Below are positions 1 to 8,401 of a stretch of 64,000 nt of DNA, one piece after another. The notes below the pieces were generated by a model that worked only from the letters and a program-made list of their open reading frames with translations, did not search any database and was not told the DNA's origin. Numbering within the stretch: the first letter of the stretch is position 1; the number at the start of each line of letters is the position of its first letter. Origin of the DNA: Nocardioides panacisoli (GTDB taxonomy: Bacteria; Actinomycetota; Actinomycetes; Propionibacteriales; Nocardioidaceae); the NCBI RefSeq assembly GCF_019448235.1, contig NZ_CP080409.1, forward strand, positions 1,240,001-1,304,000. The letters run 5' to 3'. Made by a program: the position numbers and the translations under genes.

Positions 1-825
1 TGCGAACAACGGCACCACCACGAAGGCCGACCACGGGTGCAGATGGTGCTCCAGTGTCGCCAGAACGTTGCGACCGCCCACCTGTCCCGCCGGGGTCAGC
101 AGTCCCAGCGCCACCCCGGCGATAGTGGCGTGGACCCCCGACTCCAAAGTGGCGACCCAAACGCCGATGCCCACGACGACGTAGGGCCACATGGCGGTGA
201 CGCCGAGCCTGCGCAACAGCACCACAAGCGCAAGTCCGGCGACGGCGCTACCAAGCCAGGCCAATGACACCGAGTCGGTGTAGAACAACGCAATCACGGT
301 AATCGCGATGATGTCGTCCACGATGGCTGCCGACAGCAGGAGCAACTTCGCGCCCGCCGGAACCCGGTCGCCTAGAAGCGCGAGCACCCCGACGGCGAAG
401 GCAATGTCGGTTGCCATCGGGATTCCCCACCCGGCACCCGCGTCGCCGCTCGTAAGGGCCACGAACATCAACGCCGGTACGACAACCCCACCCACGGCTG
501 CCGCCGCAGGCAGCGCGGCCGCACGTGGGTCGTGTAGTTCCCCGATGGCCAACTCGCGTTTGATCTCAAGGCCCACCACGAAGAAGAAGATGACCATCAG
601 GCCGTCGTTGACCCAGTGCTGCAGGTCTTCGGTTATCGCGGCGGGACCCCAACCGAGAGTGAGGTACTGCCCCCAGAGCTGCGTGTAGGACTCGGATACG
701 GGAGTGTTGGCCCAGATCACGGCGATGAGCGCGGCGACCACGAGTGCGATCCCGCCAGCAGCTTCGTCGTGGAGGAAGTCCTGCAGGGCGCTGAAGGCAC
801 GCTTGGGGGCTCGTTGGTTGGACAT
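1..825 (-). CDS. nhaA: Na+/H+ antiporter NhaA (3' end outside window)
   Basis: This is a cytoplasmic-membrane sodium/proton antiporter that exports Na+ in exchange for protons, for pH and salt homeostasis. The first 275 residues are visible and the frame runs off the left edge without a stop. The NhaA signatures are present: a helix ending VVGLEIKREL near residue 85, MATDIAFAVG with Asp140, and AAIVDDIIAIT with the ion-binding pair Asp170-Asp171. The ATG at 825-823 gives the standard short N-terminal amphipathic segment before the first helix (residues 22-39). Identity is secure; the C-terminal part cannot be judged. Confidence 0.93.
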   Translation of the reverse strand, partial: MSNQRAPKRAFSALQDFLHDEAAGGIALVVAALIAVIWANTPVSESYTQLWGQYLTLGWGPAAITEDLQHWVNDGLMVIFFFVVGLEIKRELAIGELHDPRAAALPAAAAVGGVVVPALMFVALTSGDAGAGWGIPMATDIAFAVGVLALLGDRVPAGAKLLLLSAAIVDDIIAITVIALFYTDSVSLAWLGSAVAGLALVVLLRRLGVTAMWPYVVVGIGVWVATLESGVHATIAGVALGLLTPAGQVGGRNVLATLEHHLHPWSAFVVVPLFA

Positions 826-1133
826 TCAGAGTCCTTCCGTCGCCGTGGTGCGGTCGGGGCGTCGGGCCGCCTTCAGTCTCGCAGAGGCCGTAGCGCAGCC
901 CAGGGTCTGTGCGTACGTCCGCACACCGCCCGGCATGATGGGATGTCTCGCCCCAGTGGCGGACGTCCGGATGAACGATCCCGTTCCGGGTCGCCCCGAG
1001 GTGGTGCGGGGCTTACGCCTTGTTACGGATCGTCGATCCGTAAACACCGTGACCATCTCGCCGAGCCGAGCCTCTCGCTGGCTTGCGCGAGGTGAGGAAG
1101 TGGGCGCTGGTGCCGGGCCGTACAGTGCGGCTC
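826..1133. other. Intergenic region between nhaA and a small lipoprotein gene
   Basis: No convincing gene is visible in this stretch. It must hold the nhaA promoter (reading left) and most of repeat copy 1 (1014-1110). The reading frame of the following gene could be extended back into the repeat to a TTG at 1083, but the sequence there is shared with the second repeat copy, so it is unlikely to be the true N-terminus. Confidence 0.6.
1014..1110. repeat. Direct repeat copy 1 with palindromic core
   Basis: This 97-bp stretch recurs at 1571-1668 in the same orientation with only a handful of differences. It contains a perfect 10-bp inverted repeat around one base (TTACGGATCG-T-CGATCCGTAA, 1022-1042). 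Looser similarity continues about 25 bp further upstream. The second copy lies just before a serine recombinase gene, so these may be its recombination sites. Confidence 0.8.
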
Positions 1134-1457
1134 GTGCATCGAGTGCCCCTGCTGATGGCCGCCGTGTTCATGACGTTCGCGTGCTCGCCAGACAAGGGCT
1201 TCGGGGAATCGCGGGAGGTTGAGGCCGAGGACTACGGCTCGGACTGGCCGCTCACCGTCGAGTCGGCGATCCTGAGCTGCAGCCCTGAGGGCGACCTGTT
1301 CGTCCAGATCAACGGACGAGCCTTCGGCCTGAACACCGCGACCGTGGAGGACGCCGATCCCGGTTTCCGTCGTGTTTGGGCTGCGAACCCGGGCAATGGC
1401 GGCGAGCGGATGGATCTCGTCCCACTCATTGAGGACGCTCGCGAACTCTGCGAGTGA
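1134..1457 (+). CDS. Small secreted protein or lipoprotein, DUF2511-like
   Basis: The product is about 107 residues. A short hydrophobic leader (VPLLMAAVFMTFAC, residues 4-17) ends in a cysteine at a weak lipobox. The mature part contains DWPLTVESAILSCSPEG, then VQINGRAFGLNTA and a final LCE. This resembles the DUF2511 (YebY-like) pattern of a WP-TV-S-C strand, a 'G-Y/F-LNG' strand and a terminal Cys, and the two mature cysteines may pair. I chose the GTG at 1134 because it places the hydrophobic leader near the N-terminus and avoids the repeat. The gene lies exactly between the two direct repeats, like a cassette. Function is unknown. Confidence 0.6.
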   Translation: MHRVPLLMAAVFMTFACSPDKGFGESREVEAEDYGSDWPLTVESAILSCSPEGDLFVQINGRAFGLNTATVEDADPGFRRVWAANPGNGGERMDLVPLIEDARELCE

Positions 1458-1570
1458 TGACGCCCGGACCTGCTCCGGTTCGTGCGTCTTTCCATTGCAG
1501 TCAACGGCGGAGCGTGCCCGCTGTTGGTTCCGGTTGCGGGTCGCCTCGGAGGTGGCCCCCCGGGGGGGGG

Positions 1571-1668
1571 TACGCCTTGTTACGGATCGTCGATTCGTAA
1601 AGACCGTGAGCATCTCGCCCAGCGGAGCCTCTCGCTGGCCTTGCGCGAGGTGAGGAAGTGGGCGCTGG
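1571..1668. repeat. Direct repeat copy 2, upstream of serine recombinase
   Basis: This is the second copy of the 97-98 bp repeat. Its palindromic core at 1580-1600 carries one mismatch. A second, weaker inverted pair (CCTCTCGC with GCGCGAGG) lies about 30 bp downstream. The layout of a strong and a weaker dyad about 80-170 bp before a resolvase start is what a res-type site would look like. That role is inferred, not demonstrated. Confidence 0.75.
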
Positions 1669-1749
1669 CTGGTCACGTCGGGCTCCTGCCCGATGCCTGA
1701 GCCGCCCGCACCCGGCGCGAGGCCGGGCCCATCCCTTGGGAGACGCGCC

Positions 1750-2364
1750 ATGAGCGCACTACTTGTCGGGTACGCCCGATGCTCCACTGATCAGCAAGAC
1801 CTCACCGCGCAACGCGACGCGCTGCGCGGCCTCGGCGTCGAGGCCGAACGCATCTATGTCGACCACGGCTTGACCGGCACCAACCGCGAACGCCCAGGGC
1901 TTCGTGAGGCCCTGGCCGCGTGTCGCGCCGGCGACACCCTGGTCGTCACCAAGCTCGACCGGCTGGCCCGGTCCCTGCCAGATGCGCGGGCGATCGCCGA
2001 CGAGCTCACCACCAGGGAGATCAGCCTCTCCCTCGGCGGGTCGGTCTACGACCCGACTGATGCCGTTGGGCGGCTGCTGTTCAACGTGCTGGCCATGGTC
2101 GCGGAGTTCGAGTCCGACCTGATCCGGCTGCGGACCGTCGAGGGCATGAAGGTCGCCAAGGCCAAGGGTCGGCTCAAGGGAAAGCAGCCCAAGCTCAGCC
2201 GGAGGCAGGAAGCGCACCTTGTCTCACTCGTCCACAGCGGGCAGTACAGCACCCTCGAGATCGCCGAGCTGTTCGGCGTCGGCCGCTCCACCGTCTACCG
2301 CGCCATCCAGCGCCAACGTCTGGCCGCGAAAGCCGAAGTCGCGGACACCGCGCTACGTCGCTGA
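1750..2364 (+). CDS. Serine recombinase (resolvase/invertase family)
   Basis: This 204-residue small serine recombinase cuts and rejoins DNA at specific sites through a 5'-phosphoserine. The N-terminal catalytic domain starts with GYARCSTDQQD, with nucleophile Ser12 and Arg10. It continues with VTKLDRLARS and the E-helix segment FNVLAMVAEFESDLIRLRT. The C-terminus holds a helix-turn-helix (TLEIAELFGVGRSTVYRAI, about residues 168-187). The ATG at 1750 is preceded by a purine-rich CTTGGGAGA. It sits directly downstream of repeat copy 2, which may be its target. No transposase accompanies it, so it may serve a cassette or plasmid relic rather than a Tn3 element. Confidence 0.92.
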   Translation: MSALLVGYARCSTDQQDLTAQRDALRGLGVEAERIYVDHGLTGTNRERPGLREALAACRAGDTLVVTKLDRLARSLPDARAIADELTTREISLSLGGSVYDPTDAVGRLLFNVLAMVAEFESDLIRLRTVEGMKVAKAKGRLKGKQPKLSRRQEAHLVSLVHSGQYSTLEIAELFGVGRSTVYRAIQRQRLAAKAEVADTALRR

Positions 2365-2801
2365 TCGCGGATCTCGCCGGCGTCCCGCAACCGACACCTC
2401 TGCGGGACGGCGGCAGATCATGCCGCCACAAGAGCCGACCGCTCGGTCCAGCTCGCCGATTGCGGTTCCTCTTGCGCGACATCGACTCGGCTTGTCGACA
2501 CGGTTTCCGGTTTCGCTCGGCGGGATCGACTGGGATGTGGTTCCTCCAGAACGCCGAAACCCACGGCGGGCCGCAACTCCACGCGCATTGTTGTTTCCAA
2601 GGTTCCGCTCGGTTGCGACTTAGCGGCCACAAGCGGCCTACGGTTCAGGAGTTTGAATTCCCCAACGTTGGCGAACCGGTGGCGCCCGAGTCGGAAGTAT
2701 GGTCTGGTATAAGCGAGCGTAACAACGAGTGCCGTGGTTCCCGTGTGATGCCGATGCCTGGCTGAGATGTGGACTAAAGCAGATACCGAGGGGGCGGGTT
2801 G
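2365..2801. other. Intergenic stretch without a recognisable gene
   Basis: The 437 bp between the recombinase and the next secreted protein contain several open frames, but none has a ribosome-binding site or resembles a known family. Base composition is lower in GC than the flanks in 2480-2760. A promoter for the downstream gene is expected here, but I could not identify a clear -35/-10 pair. Confidence 0.5.
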
Positions 2802-3545
2802 GTGAGAGGTCATTCTCGACGAACGCGGGTTTCCGTCGAAGCTGGTGTCGAGTTCTCGTCAGCAGAACGCTTGAGTTTCGGCTCTCAAGCTGCCGGGCGC
2901 CTGGAACGTGCGACGCGCCGAGTTAGGCCGCGATTGATGGGCGCGAGCCTTGTCTTGTCGCTGATGGTTGTCGCAGGATGGGCTGCCCCGGCCACCGCAG
3001 GGCAGGGTGGGAACAACAGTGACGGTTGGTACACGTCCTTCGTCGGGCATTGGTCGGATGCGAAGCAGTACATGAAGTGGAACGTGAACCAACACAAGAT
3101 CCGAATCTGGGTCAGATTTGGTGGACCCTCAGGCGGTACGGGAAACCGATGCACAGACGCCGTTGTCGACTGGAACACCAACGGTACGGGCCACTACGAC
3201 GCACGTGTCGTGCGCAACTGCAATCCAGGGGGATTCATCGAGACGGATCCAGGCGGAGATGGATTCTGGCAAGATCCGGCCGATTTCGATGAGGCTGACG
3301 TTAGGCGCGTCCAACGGGTGGGATCCTACGACTTCACCGACCACGACCTGAGTCACATCAGGAACGACAAGAATCGCTATGGGGGCCCGCCGGATCGCGC
3401 GCTTCCAAGTTCCAGTTGGTCCCAACGGATCCGAACGCTCTACGACAACGGCACCGTCTTCAGCCATTACCACGGCCCGGTCCGGTGCGCGGGTCGCCAG
3501 AGTTGGCAAGGCTACCCCGGAAGCAGCGGAGGGTTCTGTTACTGA
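2802..3545 (+). CDS. Secreted protein of unknown function
   Basis: The predicted protein is 247 residues. A GTG at 2802 follows GAGGGGG by about seven bases. It would give a long basic n-region before the hydrophobic segment GASLVLSLMVVAGWAAPATA (about residues 47-66), which ends in an AxA-type signal peptidase site. An ATG at 2937 directly before that segment is the alternative start. The mature part (about 180 residues) is rich in Trp, Tyr, Gly and Asn. It carries four Cys (in NRCTD, RNCNPG, PVRCAG and the final GFCY) that could form disulfides outside the cell. I do not recognise a family. Its stop overlaps the start of the next gene, so the two are probably co-expressed. Confidence 0.7.
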   Translation: MRGHSRRTRVSVEAGVEFSSAERLSFGSQAAGRLERATRRVRPRLMGASLVLSLMVVAGWAAPATAGQGGNNSDGWYTSFVGHWSDAKQYMKWNVNQHKIRIWVRFGGPSGGTGNRCTDAVVDWNTNGTGHYDARVVRNCNPGGFIETDPGGDGFWQDPADFDEADVRRVQRVGSYDFTDHDLSHIRNDKNRYGGPPDRALPSSSWSQRIRTLYDNGTVFSHYHGPVRCAGRQSWQGYPGSSGGFCY

Positions 3546-4546
3546 TGTCTACGACACGCAGGCTGCCTGCAGGCGCGGCCGTCGGAGCAGCGGCACTTGG
3601 CGTCGCGAGCGTGATCGCGATTGCGACAGTCATGGTATCCGCGGGAACAGACGGGTCGAACAGGGACGCCGCCGCCCCGAGCTCGACCCAACGGGTCTTC
3701 GCAGCTCCTTCGCCCGCGGCCGACAAGGACCTGGAACCGTGGGCAGTCCGAGCCGATGACGTCTACTCGTCCTGGGCAGGGACGTACCAAGAACGCCAAG
3801 CTGCGGAGGCACTCGTGGCCCACGCGCTCAACGGCGACTTCGACGAGTGCATGAGCGGCCTTGGCTTCTCTCGGCCGTGGCAGGACTCGATCTTCCCTGT
3901 GGGCGGCTACGATCACCCGCTGTCCTACACCCTCTGGGCCGCACGAAATCTCGATGGCTACTACCGGCAGATGCGCATCGAGGAAGCTCAAGGCTGGCGC
4001 ATCGAACAACGTCTCAACACGGTCGAAGCTACCGGAGACGAAGCCGACGCCGAGAGCACCTGCCGCGACCAAAACCCTGCGGTCGATGAGGAACGCACAC
4101 GAGCGATACGCACCCCAAAGGTCGTTGAGGAACTCCGGAACGCGTGGTCCGAAGCCATGGCACAAGTGTTCCTTGCCGGCGCCCCCTACGCGGACTACGA
4201 GCGGTGCATCACACAAACCGGAGTACTGGAACGACTCGGTGCGAACACCTCGGAGGAAGCGCGAACCATGTTGGCCACCTCGGTACCGCCCGACCTCGTT
4301 GCATTGGACGGGGACCCGGCGACCCCGGAGTGGGAAGAGTACCTAGAGCAGGAGTCCGAGTTCGTCGGCGCCGACTGGGAGTGTCGGCGAGACATCCGCG
4401 CCGGACTGGGCGATGACGTCGAGGACGCACTCGACGCGTTCGAGGCCGATAACGCAGACCGGATAGACACTGCACGGAACCACTGGATGGGGATCTGGCA
4501 GGACGCCACCGCACTGGGCTGGAGCCCCAGCGACCCGGGCAGTTGA
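3545..4546 (+). CDS. Membrane-anchored extracytoplasmic protein, function unknown
   Basis: The 333-residue protein starts at an ATG that overlaps the previous stop (TGATG). A single hydrophobic helix lies at residues 9-33 (GAAVGAAALGVASVIAIATVM), with most of the chain predicted outside. The outside part holds Cys in DECMSGLGF, STCRDQN, YERCITQTG and WECRRDI. This 'ECM-x3-GF' style with spaced cysteines is typical of extracytoplasmic actinobacterial proteins of unknown role. The long acidic helices (EERTRAIRTPKVVEELRNAW) suggest a helical fold. Tight coupling to the secreted protein before it suggests the two act together. No enzymatic motif is visible. Confidence 0.75.
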   Translation: MSTTRRLPAGAAVGAAALGVASVIAIATVMVSAGTDGSNRDAAAPSSTQRVFAAPSPAADKDLEPWAVRADDVYSSWAGTYQERQAAEALVAHALNGDFDECMSGLGFSRPWQDSIFPVGGYDHPLSYTLWAARNLDGYYRQMRIEEAQGWRIEQRLNTVEATGDEADAESTCRDQNPAVDEERTRAIRTPKVVEELRNAWSEAMAQVFLAGAPYADYERCITQTGVLERLGANTSEEARTMLATSVPPDLVALDGDPATPEWEEYLEQESEFVGADWECRRDIRAGLGDDVEDALDAFEADNADRIDTARNHWMGIWQDATALGWSPSDPGS

Positions 4547-4913
4547 CAACTGCGACCCCATAGGCAGTCGAGGACTACAGAGCGGCCGACCAGACCAAGG
4601 TATCGAAAATGGAATCGGCGGCAGCCGCGAGCGAGGCATCCCAACCCAACCACGGTGAAGTCGGCGAGCTGAGGTCCAACCCGCGGCGCTGCTCATCGAA
4701 CACTCAGAGAACCCTATGGCACGCTCCCGCGTGCCCATCCTCATCCGAAGCCCGGACGGCCATGTGCAGAGGACTTCGGGCACTCGTGCAGTCGACTTCG
4801 AACATTGACAGCCCGACAGCTATCCAGGCGGGACACCTCGTCTTGCGAAGTCGTCTCGACGGCGCGTGTCTCAATGCTCGACCTGGCTGGGGGTTGATGA
4901 AACGCTATGACCC
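4547..4913. other. Intergenic stretch before second serine recombinase
   Basis: These 367 bp show no gene that I can support. They end at the start of a serine recombinase gene and may contain its recombination site, but I found no long dyad comparable to the one before the first recombinase. Confidence 0.5.
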
Positions 4914-5498
4914 ATGCGGCTACTGGGATACACCAGGGTGAGCACTGCCGCGCAGGATGCGCAGCTCCAGGTGGATGCGCTCGTTGGTGCCGGGGTTGAG
5001 CGCCGGGACGTGTTCTCGGATGTGACCTCGGGCAGCCGGTCCGCGGTCGAACGGCCGGGGATGAAGCTTTTGCTGGCCTACGTCGAGTCCGGAGACACCG
5101 TGGTGGTCTGGCGGATCGACCGGCTCGGCCGGTCGCTGGTCGACGTGCTCGACACCGTGAACCTGTTGCGCGAACGGGAGGTCAAGGTCCGGTCGGTCTC
5201 GGACGGGATCGACCCCGAGACCGCGTCGGGCCGGATGATGCTCGGCATGTTGGCCACGCTGGCCGAGTACGAGCGTGAGTTGATCACCGAGCGGATCAAC
5301 GCCGGCATCGTCGCCGCGAAGGCGAGCGGGACCCGGTTCGGTCGACCGCCGGTGGACCCGGCCGAGGTCGAAGAGAAGCTCGCCATCGCGCGCGATGCTC
5401 GCGCGAAGGGACGCACTGCAACCGAGGCGGCCCGCTTGGTCGGGTGGTCCAGGGCGACGTTGTACCGCCATGAGAAGGTGGCTTCCGAGCGTCGCTGA
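4914..5498 (+). CDS. Serine recombinase (TnpR/Hin-like resolvase)
   Basis: This 194-residue site-specific recombinase begins MRLLGYTRVST, placing the nucleophile at Ser10 with Arg8. Conserved segments follow in order: VVWRIDRLGRSL near residue 65, the DGIDPETASGRMMLGMLATLAEYERELI helix region, and GRPPVDPAEVEEKLAIARDARAKGRTATEAARLVGWSRATLYRH, which is the C-terminal Hin-type DNA-binding domain. The length is typical of TnpR/Hin resolvases. It differs clearly in sequence from the recombinase at 1750-2364, so the two are not recent duplicates. No transposase gene is adjacent. Confidence 0.92.
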   Translation: MRLLGYTRVSTAAQDAQLQVDALVGAGVERRDVFSDVTSGSRSAVERPGMKLLLAYVESGDTVVVWRIDRLGRSLVDVLDTVNLLREREVKVRSVSDGIDPETASGRMMLGMLATLAEYERELITERINAGIVAAKASGTRFGRPPVDPAEVEEKLAIARDARAKGRTATEAARLVGWSRATLYRHEKVASERR

Positions 5499-5611
5499 GT
5501 GTTGGGTCGATGCCCCGGAGTGTCGTCGAAAGTGTCCGTGGACCCGTTTGCGGCGATTCGAGCCCGGGCGGCGCTCAACGGCTATAGCATCCGCTCATAA
5601 AAACTCTCGGG

Positions 5612-6637
5612 ATGAGGCGGGTCCTTCCAGTCTCCGCCATTGCCTTGGTCCTGCCGCTCGCGTTCGCAGCTTGGACTCCCGTGTCTGGTCCGGCGGTTGC
5701 TGCTGGCTGTCAGCTGCCAGCCGGGGACCTCACGATCGGGGATCTGCCGGAAGGCGCATCGGCTGTGGACTGTGATGCCATCGGTCGCGATGTACGTGCC
5801 GGCGGACTCGAGCTGGAGATCCCCGAGCCCGGGATGCGGGTCATGCTGGAGCACGTCTACCCGTCGGGAGCGGTGATCCTCGAGATCGCCGTCGATGAGG
5901 AAGGCATCGTCTCCTACGAAACTGAGTCGATGCTCGACGGGGCGGTGGAGGAGGACGAGGCCTCCGTCTCGGCCTCCGCGTCTGGGCCGTCCGAGTGTCG
6001 GCAGGACAACTGGAACATCCGCAATGAACGGCACAACAACCGCTGGACGTGGTACATCGGCGACGGCAGCTATCCAGCTGCGCTTGGATACTCCGCGTTC
6101 CGGCAGATCGCGCAACAGACCATCGGGAGGATCAAGAGCGCGCACAACGACTGCGGGTTCAGCGACAAGATCAGCCAGCTGCAAACGACGTTCGGCGGCA
6201 AGACCTCCTATGAGTCCGACTTCAAGATCGAGAACGGTGTCAGCAAGTGCGCGAGCCGCGACGGTCGCAGTACGCTCGACGCCGGCAACCTCGACAAGAG
6301 CGGTAACCCGCCCTTGGCAGCCGAGTGCACGTGGACGACCAACAGTGGCTCCCGCCGCGACATCGTTGAGTCCGACGTACGTTTCAACATCCGCGACTTC
6401 GACTTCACCACGACACCATGGAACTGCTCGGGCAAGTGGGACGTCAGATCAGTGCTGATGCACGAGTTCGGACACTCGGTCGGTCTCGGACACGTCTCCG
6501 AAAGTAGGTACCCGAGGATGACGATGAGCCCCGGAATCGCCAAGTGCAGCGGCTCGGCAAGGACACTCGGAAAGGGCGACATCCATGGCCTCCAGCTCCT
6601 CTACTGCCTCAACCAGAACTGCCACCGGATCAGCTAG
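5612..6637 (+). CDS. Secreted matrixin-like zinc metalloprotease
   Basis: The protein is 341 residues with a signal peptide (residues 1-31, hydrophobic LPVSAIALVLPLAFAAW, ending PAVAAG). A middle region of about 100 residues rich in Asp and Glu could act as a propeptide or binding domain. The catalytic domain follows: HEFGHSVGLGH at about residues 284-294 is the extended HExxHxxGxxH zinc site. MTMSPG about ten residues later fits the Met-turn of metzincins, which places it with matrixins (M10-type). It should hydrolyse proteins or peptides outside the cell. Several Cys suggest disulfides. The gene for a small lipoprotein starts inside its 3' end, so the two are likely co-translated. Confidence 0.85.
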   Translation: MRRVLPVSAIALVLPLAFAAWTPVSGPAVAAGCQLPAGDLTIGDLPEGASAVDCDAIGRDVRAGGLELEIPEPGMRVMLEHVYPSGAVILEIAVDEEGIVSYETESMLDGAVEEDEASVSASASGPSECRQDNWNIRNERHNNRWTWYIGDGSYPAALGYSAFRQIAQQTIGRIKSAHNDCGFSDKISQLQTTFGGKTSYESDFKIENGVSKCASRDGRSTLDAGNLDKSGNPPLAAECTWTTNSGSRRDIVESDVRFNIRDFDFTTTPWNCSGKWDVRSVLMHEFGHSVGLGHVSESRYPRMTMSPGIAKCSGSARTLGKGDIHGLQLLYCLNQNCHRIS

Positions 6638-7028
6638 ATCAGCGCAGCTGCGACGGTGGTGGAGCCGTTCCTTCGCGCTTGCCCTCGTCGGCCTACTAGC
6701 GGCCTGTGGGACCGATTCGTCGTCCTCTGCTGGCGGTGGTGAGGACCTCACCGGCGCCGAGGGGGCAAGTTGCCCTGCGGAGCTTGTGTTTGAGGGCAGG
6801 ACCTACCAGGAAACACCGCACGTGAAGCAACTCCCCAGGACTCAGCGACTCGGTGAGGCGCGGTTCACGAGCTGCATTGACAGCGACGACGTTGTGCCCG
6901 CCTGGGCGCTCCCCGGCACCGATGCGGCCACGGCATTCGTAGCGGAGCTCGGCAGCGAGGCCTTCCTCTACGTCGAGGAATCTCAGGACCCCTGTAGCGT
7001 GGCCCAGGCACGCTGCGCGGACGAGTGA
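6585..7028 (+). CDS. Small lipoprotein, unknown function
   Basis: The 147-residue product has a basic n-region, a hydrophobic core and a good lipobox (LVGLLAAC, Cys41), so it should be lipid-anchored at the outer face of the membrane. The mature part contains CPAELVFEGRTYQET, an arrangement also seen in small Streptomyces lipoproteins of the DUF6281 kind, though that assignment is tentative. Three further Cys (in TSCIDSD, DPCSVAQARCADE) may form disulfides. The start codon follows AAAGGG and lies 53 bases inside the upstream protease gene in another frame. This overlap suggests a functional link, perhaps an inhibitor, substrate or surface anchor for the protease, but that is speculation. Confidence 0.7.
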   Translation: MASSSSTASTRTATGSARSAQLRRWWSRSFALALVGLLAACGTDSSSSAGGGEDLTGAEGASCPAELVFEGRTYQETPHVKQLPRTQRLGEARFTSCIDSDDVVPAWALPGTDAATAFVAELGSEAFLYVEESQDPCSVAQARCADE

Positions 7029-7218
7029 ACCGCAAACGAGTTGGCGGCCAGCCGGTGCTTCTTCGGGCCGGGCCGTCGAGGAGCGGGGCTGCTCCCACCG
7101 CTGCTGGGCGTTGACGATGGTGGAGGCGCCGAGACGCTGAGCCTTTGTTCAGTGTCTTTAGAACTAGGGGTGCCGGTATGGACGCTGTCACCAGCCGCCA
7201 ACGAGCCAGGACCGTCGG

Positions 7219-7587
7219 CTACCCGTGTTGGCTGTCGAGGTGTCGGTAGATGGTGGGCCTGCTGACGCCGAACTCGTCGGCGACCTGCTGCACGGTGTAG
7301 CGCCGTTTTCCATCGGCGCCGGTCTCCTCGTACATCTGGCGCGCCAGCTTCACCTGGCGGGGCCCGAGCTTCGGCTTCTGGCCACCGGTGCGGCCGCGTG
7401 CTCGGGCGGCCGCGAGGCCGTCCCGCGTTCGTTCGGACATCAGGGCGTGCTCAAACTCAGCGATGGCGCCGAGGATCTGGAAGAACATCTTTCCGGCGGC
7501 GGTGGAGGTGTCGACGCCCTGGTCGAGCACCACCAGGTCCACCCCCTTGGTCTCCAGGTGCTTGGACAGCTCGATCAAGTTCTCCAG
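7219..7587 (-). pseudogene. 3' fragment of a serine recombinase fused to selO remnant
   Basis: This segment encodes the second half of a serine recombinase. It covers [52 protein letters not shown], and a C-terminal helix-turn-helix ([22 protein letters not shown]). The N-terminal half with the catalytic serine is missing. Upstream, in the same frame and without a stop, the sequence becomes SelO (..DYGPCAFID). The joined frame could be translated from an internal ATG at 7680 as a 153-residue hybrid. It cannot be a working recombinase because the nucleophile is absent, but the DNA-binding tail is intact. Confidence 0.85.
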
Positions 7588-8401
7588 GTCGATGAACGCA
7601 CAGGGGCCGTAGTCGATGGTCTCCCCGGAGATCGTCATGTTGTCGGTATTCATGACTCCATGCACGAAGCCGAGCAGCATCCACCGGGCGACCAGTGACG
7701 CCTGGGCGGCGATGACGGCCTCGAACAGCGCCCGGTAGGACGGTCGGACCCGGCTGCGGCCGGGTAGTGGCGCGCGATCGCGTGGTCGGCCAGCCGGCGC
7801 AGCAGATCAACGTCGCCGTTGGCGCGCGCGAACTGGAAGCTGCGCACCCGCAGGTGGCTGCTGGCCACGCGGCTGAGCACCGCCCCGGGCAGGGCAGTCT
7901 CGCGGAAGACCCGTTGGCCGGTCGCCACCACCGCCAGCGACCGGGTGGTGGGCACGCCGAGGGCGTGCATCGCCTCACTCACGACGTACTCACGCAGCAT
8001 CGGGCCGACCGCGGCCAGCCCGTCCCCGCCGCGGGCGAACGGCGTCCGGCCTGAGCCCTTCAGGTGCAGGTCCGCTGCCGGCCCTCGACATCGGTGACCT
8101 CGCCGAGGAGAAGGGCACGGCCATCACCCAGGCGCGGGACGTAGCCGCCGAACTGGTGGCCGGCATAGGCCTGCGCCACCGGAGTGGCGCCGTCGGGCAC
8201 CCCGCCGCCGACCAGGAGCCGGACGCCCTCGGGCTCCCGCAGCCACGCCGGGTCGAGCCCGAGGTCAACGGCCAGCAGCTCGTTGAGCACCAGCACGCGC
8301 GGGTCGGGGAACTCCTCGGCCTGCCAGCCGACGGCCAACTCCGGCAGCTCGCCTGCGAAGCGATTGCCGAGGGTGATGCTCGAGGTCAGTGCGACGCTCA
8401 T
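7588..8401 (-). pseudogene. selO: Truncated, frameshifted selO (protein adenylyltransferase)
   Basis: SelO/YdiU transfers AMP to proteins and is normally about 480-500 residues. Here only the N-terminal half is present, in three frames. It starts at 8401 ([24 protein letters not shown]) and runs to [12 protein letters not shown] shift near 8073 restores [32 protein letters not shown] second shift near 7760 leads to [35 protein letters not shown]. It stops matching at DYGPCAFID, where a serine recombinase fragment takes over. Both shifts and the loss of the C-terminal half make it a clear pseudogene. The frameshifts could in principle be sequencing errors, but the truncation could not. Confidence 0.88.

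Noticed and set aside
1023..1787. A 254-codon minus-strand frame spanning both 98-bp repeats
   Set aside because: It runs through both repeat copies and antisense to the lipoprotein gene. The similar peptide runs in it come only from the repeated DNA.
2418..2813. Minus-strand frame of 131 codons between the recombinase and the secreted protein
   Set aside because: No family resemblance, no start signal, and it overlaps the start region of the next plus-strand gene.
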